From: a virus
Virus record (IMG/VR): IMGVR_UViG_3300026484_000053
Span: 124,001 to 188,000 of that record
Reading direction: 5' to 3' (one strand)
Length of the DNA: 64,000 bases
Shown piece by piece: positions 58,970-64,000 of the stretch. How positions within the stretch are numbered: the stretch's first letter is position 1; the number at the start of each line of letters is the position of its first letter. The notes below the pieces were generated by a model. That model ran no database searches. It was not told the DNA's origin and saw only the letters and a program-made list of their open reading frames with translations. A program made the position numbers and the translations under genes.

Positions 58970-60316
58970 ATGGAAGATAAATCATTATCATTAACAAATT
59001 TCTTCGCTGAGTATTACAAACCGTTTGCTCAGAACAAGAACTTCTCAAGTATAGCGTCGTTAGTAGATGGATTAAAGCCAACTGCTAGAAAAGCTGTGCA
59101 TACAGTACAAGATAATAATATAACAACTTGGATGAAAGTTGAAGGACTTGCTAACTTAACAGCTGGTAAAACAGAATATTTAGGTGGTGCAGGAAATATA
59201 TCAGGAGTAATTGCTGGTATAACGAAAACATATACTGGTTCAAATAACTACCCAATGTTTGAAGGTAAAGGTAACTTTGGTAGAAGACTTATACCTAGAC
59301 CAGGCGAACCAAGATATATTTTAGCTAGAAAGAATGCTAAAGACGGAATGTTTATTGATACCGATAAGAATATTCTTATAGAGCAAATATTTGAAGGTAC
59401 TGTGATTGAACCAAGATTTTACGTACCTACTTTACCACTAATTCTTATTAACTCAAATGAAGGATTGGGATCAGGACATAGCCAGAATATTTATTGTAGA
59501 TTAATGAAAGATATTAAAAAAGCTACTATTAGCTTCATTAAAACAGGTAAAGTAGCTATACCTGTTCCTAATTGGAATGGATTTACTGGAACAGTAAAAA
59601 GAGGCGAAAGACAGAATCAGTATATTGTAACTGGTTGCTTTAGCTTAACTAAGAATATTGTTAAAGTATCTGAAATACCAGTAGGATTAAGTTTACTGCA
59701 ATACACAAAGAAACTTGATAAATTAGTAGAGAAAAGGGTTATACAGAGTTACTCTGACAAGTCTTGTACTAAGAAGGATATATTTAATATAGAAGTAAAA
59801 CTGCCGAAAGGCTTTGACGTAAGTGACGAAAATATTATAAAAGTTTTAGGTTTAAGCGCGTCAATAACAGAAAATCTTACTTGTATAGACGAGAATAATG
59901 CTGTTAAAAGATTCGAATCTCCTGAAGATGTTTTCTTGCAGTATGCTGATGTTAAGCTTAAATTTATCCAAAAGAGAAAGGATTTTCTTATAGATCAACT
60001 TCAACGAAAGATAAATGTAAACGCTGCAAAATACGTGTTTATATCAGCAGTTGTTAACGATAAAATAATAATTTCAAAAAAGACTAAAGAGCAAATAAAC
60101 TTGCAAATTGAGAAAAATGAAAACGTTGATAAAATAGTGAAAATAGACGGCTCTTGGGATTACTTGCTTAGAATGCCTATGCACAGTCTTACTAATGAGA
60201 AGATTAAATCACTTAAAGAAGAAATCCAAATAGGAAAAGCAGAGCTTAAAGAAATGAAGATTAAAGATACTAAAGATATTTGGTTAGAAGAAGTACAAGC
60301 TGTAAAAGTTAGCTAG
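58970..60316 (+). CDS. Type II topoisomerase, DNA-cleavage subunit (T4 gp52-like)
   Basis: 448 residues, AAAGGA before the ATG. The GyrA/ParC-like winged helix shows RPSL-type SLVDGLKPTARKAVHTV, then FEGKGNFGRRLIPRPGEPRY with the likely catalytic Tyr116. LINSNEGLGSGHSQNI follows. The C-terminal coiled-coil (FIQKRKDFLIDQLQRKINVN) is the gate. Length matches T4 gp52 (442). It follows its partner by 38 bases. Confidence 0.92.
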   Translation: MEDKSLSLTNFFAEYYKPFAQNKNFSSIASLVDGLKPTARKAVHTVQDNNITTWMKVEGLANLTAGKTEYLGGAGNISGVIAGITKTYTGSNNYPMFEGKGNFGRRLIPRPGEPRYILARKNAKDGMFIDTDKNILIEQIFEGTVIEPRFYVPTLPLILINSNEGLGSGHSQNIYCRLMKDIKKATISFIKTGKVAIPVPNWNGFTGTVKRGERQNQYIVTGCFSLTKNIVKVSEIPVGLSLLQYTKKLDKLVEKRVIQSYSDKSCTKKDIFNIEVKLPKGFDVSDENIIKVLGLSASITENLTCIDENNAVKRFESPEDVFLQYADVKLKFIQKRKDFLIDQLQRKINVNAAKYVFISAVVNDKIIISKKTKEQINLQIEKNENVDKIVKIDGSWDYLLRMPMHSLTNEKIKSLKEEIQIGKAELKEMKIKDTKDIWLEEVQAVKVS

Positions 60317-60325
60317 CTTAGACAC

Positions 60326-60358
60326 TTTAATATTACTTTAATCTTAATGTGTTATAAT
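60326..60358 (+). promoter_or_regulatory. Early promoter after topoisomerase
   Basis: CTTTAATATTA and CTTTAATCTTA tracts 11 bp apart; TGTTATAAT at 60350-60358. Just downstream, GATGAACATTAAAAAA occurs twice (60366, 60397), a leader duplication. Confidence 0.7.
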
Positions 60359-60397
60359 ACTTATAGATGAACATTAAAAAAATAAAGGATTATAAAG

Positions 60398-60538
60398 ATG
60401 AACATTAAAAAATATACAAGAATAATTAATATGGCTGCACTTGATAAAGCAATGACAAGAAAATACGGTGTAAATTGGAGAGAATTACCTCAAATGATTA
60501 ATACTTATGGTAGAGAACAATTAGGACTAGGTAAGTAG
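60398..60538 (+). CDS. 46-residue protein, unknown
   Basis: ATG 60398 with AAAGGA 9 bases upstream. It reads MNIKKYTRIINMAALDKAMT and ends NTYGREQLGLGK. Its TAG stop is 1 base from the next ATG. The first codons are a copy of a short frame in the leader. Helical; function unknown. Confidence 0.55.
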   Translation: MNIKKYTRIINMAALDKAMTRKYGVNWRELPQMINTYGREQLGLGK

Positions 60539-60539
60539 T

Positions 60540-61013
60540 ATGTTAAAAGATTACGTACTAGCTCAAGAAATGAGTGCTTTAAGTGGCCTGTCTATGAGTA
60601 ATTTTAGTCAATACATTAACAACAGTAATCTTCAAGAAGGATATCATTATCTTAAATTTGGACCTGTTGTAATGTTTAATAAGAAAAATTGTGACTTTCC
60701 AAATGGATTAAAGTTTGTTAACGAAAGAGAAGATGAGTTTACAGACTTAAGCGATCTTTACCCTATGAACTATTTTCAGAATATGTTTGAGAATAACATT
60801 AGTAATATTAAAGACATGTATGAAGTTGTATTTGTTGAAGGTAAAAAGTTTATTAAGCCAAATGAAGAATTAAAAAATATTCTTAGCGAAGAATACGTTA
60901 AAAGCGTTGTAATGAATTGCGAGATTGAAGAGCTTTACGCTAAAGACTACATTGTAGGTCATATAGAGCTTACTCCTAAAAAGAGTATTTGCTGGTACGA
61001 GACAATATCATGA
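60540..61013 (+). CDS. Unknown protein with possible N-terminal helix-turn-helix
   Basis: 157 residues. The beginning (LKDYVLAQEMSALSGLSMSN then FSQYINN) resembles a helix-turn-helix, and the following HYLKFGPVVMFNKKNCDFPN could be a wing, so it may bind DNA. The rest is acidic (NEREDEFTDLSDLYPMNYFQ). The stop overlaps the next start (ATGA). No family recognised. Confidence 0.5.
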   Translation: MLKDYVLAQEMSALSGLSMSNFSQYINNSNLQEGYHYLKFGPVVMFNKKNCDFPNGLKFVNEREDEFTDLSDLYPMNYFQNMFENNISNIKDMYEVVFVEGKKFIKPNEELKNILSEEYVKSVVMNCEIEELYAKDYIVGHIELTPKKSICWYETIS

Positions 61014-61615
61014 AAACTCTTATTTTAATAAACGGTAAGAAAAGACATGGCAAAGATTACTTATGTGATCTTTTAATTAAATTGTTAAGTACTAAATATG
61101 GAATAACAGCAGCAAGAGTAGCCTTTGCAGATCCTATTAAAGAGATTATAGCTGATACTTTTAACGTTTCTTTAGAAGAATTAGAAGACTTTAAAAATAA
61201 CGGCGACGTACTTTATGAAGGAAATGATAAATTAGAAATATCTTTTAGAACTATCTTACAAAGATTTGGTACTGAAGCGATGAAAAAGCAATTTGGTGAA
61301 AATGTTTGGGCTGATTTAGGCATTAACAGCGCTATAGAAATTGATAAAGATGTTGTTATTATACCTGATTTTAGGTTTGAAAGCGAGTATAACGCTGCTA
61401 TAACAAAAGCTTGTAAAGATGGAGCCTTTAATATTATAACTGTTAAAATTTATAACGACGATATAGTAAGTACAGATACTCATGCTAGCGAAACTGAATT
61501 AGATTCATTTAATTTTGACTTTAAAATTAATAATACAGCTAAACCGAAATTAACGCATTTAACACATGGCATTAACGCTATCTCTCAGTTGTGCTGTACT
61601 TCTGATTGTATTTAA
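61010..61615 (+). CDS. Deoxynucleoside monophosphate kinase (T4 gene 1-like)
   Basis: 201 residues from ATG 61010, chosen because it overlaps the previous stop (ATGA); the in-frame GTG 61004/ATG region upstream is less likely. The P-loop is ILINGKKRHGKDYLCDLL (G-x4-GKD, the dNMP-kinase form). AFADPIKEIIADTF and FRTILQRFGTEAMKKQFGEN match the family, followed by VIIPDFRFESEYNAA and a lid region with DTHASETELD. It phosphorylates dNMPs for phage DNA synthesis. Confidence 0.88.
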   Translation: MKTLILINGKKRHGKDYLCDLLIKLLSTKYGITAARVAFADPIKEIIADTFNVSLEELEDFKNNGDVLYEGNDKLEISFRTILQRFGTEAMKKQFGENVWADLGINSAIEIDKDVVIIPDFRFESEYNAAITKACKDGAFNIITVKIYNDDIVSTDTHASETELDSFNFDFKINNTAKPKLTHLTHGINAISQLCCTSDCI

Positions 61616-61617
61616 TC

Positions 61618-61656
61618 TTCGCTTAATCTTATTATGTTATAATATATCTATAAATA
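61618..61656 (+). promoter_or_regulatory. Composite early plus late promoter for GNAT gene B
   Basis: CTTAATC tracts, TGTTATAAT at 61635-61643, TATAAATA at 61649-61656; start-to-start 11 bp as at 1433/1444 and 56008/56019. Confidence 0.65.
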
Positions 61657-61686
61657 ATAATAATAATAAAATAGATAGGAACTAAT

Positions 61687-62430
61687 ATGAGAACATTTAG
61701 AAGTATAATACAAGAACATGAGCAAGAGAAAGAAGATAACAGATTCAGTGAGGAATTAGCTAATTGGTTAAACGAATTCCAAGAACCAGAATTCGTTTTT
61801 AAGACGTTTCGTGAGTATTTAAGAGAGTCGCCGCAATGGAACAATACAGACTGTAACTTCGGTCAGGAAACATTGCAAAAGATGATGGGTAATGAGGATT
61901 TCTTAGACGAATTTAGATGGAGTGCTATACAAGATCATAGAACTTTAGTAAATAAAGGAGATAGAAGAGCTAATAAGTTTATTATACAAACAAATGATTT
62001 AAGTAAAGCGTTTTTAGGACATTGTGACGATGGAATGTTTAAAATATTATCTGAATTAACTCACATGCAACCAAAAACGTATAAGGGAATTGGTACTGTT
62101 ACTGAAATTAAGACTGTTAATACGCATTCTAAGTTTAGGAATAATGGATTCGCCGCAGCTATATACAAAAGTGTACTATATGAAGGGACAGTATTAATGT
62201 CAGATGCTTTACAATATAAAGGTGCTGTTAAGATATGGAAGTCATTTGTAAACACTGAAGAAGGTAAGGAATGGCAATCTATGATAGACGATAAAAAAAT
62301 TAAAGTATCCTTATACGATAAATTAAAAAGCAAAGTGATATATGACGATATTACTGGTATGAAAGATGAAGACATATGGAGTTCGGACGCAAGTAAATCT
62401 GAATATAGGTTAGTAGCCGAATGGAAATAA
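61687..62430 (+). CDS. GNAT-fold acetyltransferase-like protein B, possible capsid-targeted protein
   Basis: 247 residues. N-terminus MRTFRSIIQEHEQEKEDNRF fits the same M-K/R-T-F/L-R-x-I-I/L-x-E pattern as the 1469 protein. Residues 140-205 hold the GNAT core: VTEIKTVNTHSKFRNNGFAA, then AIYKSVLYEGTVLMSDALQY and KGAVKIWKSF. Similarity to the 1469 protein runs through the C-terminal half, including YDKLKSKVIYDD against YDSLEDKIISKA. Both have composite promoters. Lies between dNMP kinase and a secreted nuclease. The substrate is unknown. Confidence 0.6.
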   Translation: MRTFRSIIQEHEQEKEDNRFSEELANWLNEFQEPEFVFKTFREYLRESPQWNNTDCNFGQETLQKMMGNEDFLDEFRWSAIQDHRTLVNKGDRRANKFIIQTNDLSKAFLGHCDDGMFKILSELTHMQPKTYKGIGTVTEIKTVNTHSKFRNNGFAAAIYKSVLYEGTVLMSDALQYKGAVKIWKSFVNTEEGKEWQSMIDDKKIKVSLYDKLKSKVIYDDITGMKDEDIWSSDASKSEYRLVAEWK

Positions 62431-62440
62431 AGGACATAAT

Positions 62441-62905
62441 ATGGAAAGACTAAAATTAATAGCATTAATGATGTTTATACTAATAATGCTAGGTATAGAC
62501 TTATACTCTAAAGATCGTAAAGAGCTATTAAAAGAGAATTTTAGTGTTAAGGAAATAATATCGGTATACGATGGCGACACGTTTAGAGCAGAACTTAACT
62601 GTAAGACTAAGTTCTTTTGCAATAACATGTCTATACGAGTGTACGGAATAGATACACCTGAGAAAAGAGGTGGTACAAAGACTGGAAGAGAAAAACACTT
62701 AGCACACCAAGCGCAACAGATAACAGAAGCTTTTGTTACAAGTGCTAATCCATTGTACTTAGATGATTGCATTAAAGGTAAATATTTTAGGCTCGTATGT
62801 AAAGTACGAAACGAAAAAGGAATTTATCTATCAGATATACTTTTAAAATATAACCTAGCCGTGCCGTATTTTGGAGGTACAAAAGTAAGAGACTGGAGCA
62901 GATAA
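62441..62905 (+). CDS. Secreted staphylococcal-nuclease-like (SNase) protein
   Basis: 154 residues, AAAGGA before the ATG. A signal or anchor helix (3-19) precedes the OB-fold nuclease with YDGDTFRAEL (Asp44, Asp46, Thr47), IRVYGIDTPE (Arg66, Asp71, Glu74), and YFRLVCKVR with the second catalytic-type Arg. These cover the calcium site and catalytic residues of SNase. Four cysteines occur. Exported nucleases could destroy competing DNA in the periplasm or exclude superinfecting phages; that is inference. Confidence 0.85.
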   Translation: MERLKLIALMMFILIMLGIDLYSKDRKELLKENFSVKEIISVYDGDTFRAELNCKTKFFCNNMSIRVYGIDTPEKRGGTKTGREKHLAHQAQQITEAFVTSANPLYLDDCIKGKYFRLVCKVRNEKGIYLSDILLKYNLAVPYFGGTKVRDWSR

Positions 62906-62937
62906 TCTTTAGTTCTGCAAACGGTTTAGACATTTAA

Positions 62938-62946
62938 TGTTATAAT
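62938..62946 (+). promoter_or_regulatory. Early promoter for the leader RNA
   Basis: TGTTATAAT; a TTTAA precedes but tracts are not phased. The structured region 62953-63119 starts 7 bases later. Confidence 0.55.
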
Positions 62947-62952
62947 ACCTTA

Positions 62953-63119
62953 GATTTAAAATATAACATATGTACCTCTTAGCATATCAATATTTTAAAT
63001 CAAACTCTGGCAATGAGTATAAATAATAATAAATTAACACAAATAAACTTAAGAGGTTTTAACGATGTAGATAGCTTTTGTAATGGCTCTATCTACATCG
63101 TTAAAACAGCCATTACAAG
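62953..63119 (+). ncRNA. Structured leader RNA with two interlocking pseudoknots
   Basis: Stem 1: GATTTAAAATAT (62953-62964) with ATATTTTAAATC (62990-63001). Its loop ACCTCTTA (62974-62981) pairs with TAAGAGGT (63050-63057). Stem 2: TTTTAACGATGTAGATAG (63057-63074) with its perfect 18-base complement 63089-63106. Its loop TTGTAATGGCT (63078-63088) pairs with AGCCATTACAA (63108-63118). A late box TATAAATA at 63018-63025 lies between the stems, so late transcripts have only stem 2. The 3' end is just before the Shine-Dalgarno of the 63145 gene. Confidence 0.7.
63018..63025 (+). promoter_or_regulatory. T4-type late promoter box
   Basis: TATAAATA, 120 bases upstream of ATG 63145. Transcription from here would include stem 2 and its pseudoknot only. 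Confidence 0.55.
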
Positions 63120-63144
63120 CGACTCTTATTAATAGGAGAAACAA

Positions 63145-64000
63145 ATGAATCAAACAAACCAAACCAAACAAACAAACCAAAAAATCAATCTTATAGCATC
63201 ACCACAATTCTTATACAACTCTCTTATCACATGTTCAAACCAAAACTCAAAAATTATAAACTCACAATCAATCAAATCAAATCAAAGAAAATCAACTGTA
63301 ATTAACAATATTAGTACTAACATAATTGACGTGTTTAATATACAGTTAAAAATGCGTTTAGATCGTACAATATACGCAAACGTTACTGATACTAATAGCC
63401 CATTTTATATAGATAACGAATACGAAAAAGCATATTCTGTAGATGATATAAAAGCAAATCTAACAAACGTTACAAACGGTATGAATATGTTTAATAACCT
63501 TTCTAAAAGAACAAGAATAGGTAATAATCTTGACAAAATAGGAGTATCTAGATATGTACTAGATGAGAGCATATACCTTTTAGAAACTAAAGATACTGTA
63601 TTCTTAAGATGCGACTCTAAAGAATACGCATATATATTAAAATTAATATCTTCATTAGTTAAAATTCAGCATAATAACGAGCTTAAAGAAGAGCACCTTA
63701 ACGAATACACTAAGATATATGATGAATTAGTGCAATCTAAAAACGACTTTAGTAGAAATTTAAGTCCTCAAAAGCAAAAATCAATTACAGTTAAGACTAA
63801 TAACGATATGCTTTTACAAGATCTTGAAGCTCAAATGCGTAAAAAGAGAAATTCTAAACGCAGTGTTGGTAAAACTTATTCTAAACATACTTTTATATAC
63901 GATAAAGACACATATAACGAACTAGCGCAGTATGTGAATACTTTAAGTGAAAGGGACGAAAGCGACGCAAAGAGACAGATATCTGAGATAACTAAAATAC
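63145..64000 (+). CDS. Unknown protein, C-terminus beyond window
   Basis: 285 residues are visible from ATG 63145, with AGGAG 8 bases upstream. The N-terminus is Asn/Gln/Thr/Lys-rich (MNQTNQTKQTNQKINLIASP) from short DNA repeats. The rest is mixed helical with lysine-rich stretches (QMRKKRNSKRSVGKTYSKHT). No family recognised. Expression from a late box and through a pseudoknotted leader suggests tight control and high output. The end is missing, so function cannot be judged. Confidence 0.6.
   Translation, partial: MNQTNQTKQTNQKINLIASPQFLYNSLITCSNQNSKIINSQSIKSNQRKSTVINNISTNIIDVFNIQLKMRLDRTIYANVTDTNSPFYIDNEYEKAYSVDDIKANLTNVTNGMNMFNNLSKRTRIGNNLDKIGVSRYVLDESIYLLETKDTVFLRCDSKEYAYILKLISSLVKIQHNNELKEEHLNEYTKIYDELVQSKNDFSRNLSPQKQKSITVKTNNDMLLQDLEAQMRKKRNSKRSVGKTYSKHTFIYDKDTYNELAQYVNTLSERDESDAKRQISEITKI

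Overview
This window is part of a large, very AT-rich, strictly lytic-looking phage of the T4 superfamily. The evidence is a T4-type contractile tail sheath, a gp45-like sliding clamp, family B DNA polymerase, gp41-type helicase, gp30-type ligase, two-subunit type II topoisomerase, a gene-1-like dNMP kinase, and T4-type late promoter boxes (TATAAATA) in front of virion genes. Early promoters carry an extended -10 (TGnTATAAT) and have no -35. Instead they have TTTAAT tracts repeated at exactly 11 bp. This is the periodic signal known from Campylobacter RpoD promoters, so a Campylobacterota host is the best guess. That is an inference; no host gene is present.

Layout. Positions 1-31,000 are mostly on the minus strand and late: the tail sheath at the left edge, a few short proteins with look-alike N-termini that may be capsid-targeting peptides, then about 23 kb of virion-surface proteins (PKD/Ig-like repeat adhesins, LamG-PA14-LamG, tail-fibre-like proteins, a protein built of about 28 short LEIQF-like repeats). 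At 27.5-31.0 kb lies an apparent phage-encoded two-component or phosphorelay system: membrane histidine kinase, Cache-like periplasmic sensor, receiver protein with a cysteine cluster, and a tail-anchored protein with a Spo0B-like HDFNNQL motif. A quinol-monooxygenase-like gene is embedded on the opposite strand.

Positions 31,100-64,000 are on the plus strand and mostly early: a TelA-like operon, RNase H, RNA-repair genes (HD-Pnk and RlaP families), an 860-base gap with a large structured RNA candidate, a DNA polymerase split into two genes, a Cas4/RecB-like nuclease, YqeY, an actin-like ParM with a ParR-like partner, a DHH phosphoesterase, and a DnaB-type helicase cut in two by an atypically split intein. 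Then come ligase, clamp, a tRNA with a 13-nt anticodon loop, tRNA-Thr, a complete tmRNA (tag ANNTNAPQEVAAA), topoisomerase, dNMP kinase, a second GNAT protein and a secreted nuclease. The right edge has a pseudoknot-forming leader before a partial gene.

How it fits together. The replication proteins form a T4-like replisome. RNase H, ligase, topoisomerase, nuclease and dNMP kinase support it. HD-Pnk, RlaP, the odd tRNA and the tmRNA form a translation and tRNA-maintenance group that could counter host anticodon nucleases and ribosome stalling. The GNAT genes and the tRNA-tmRNA cluster carry composite early plus late promoters with identical 11-bp spacing, so they are probably expressed throughout infection. 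Two genes (RNase H near 34,700 and the gene near 3,655) are interrupted by -1 frameshifts in homopolymers; recoding and under-called homopolymers are both possible.
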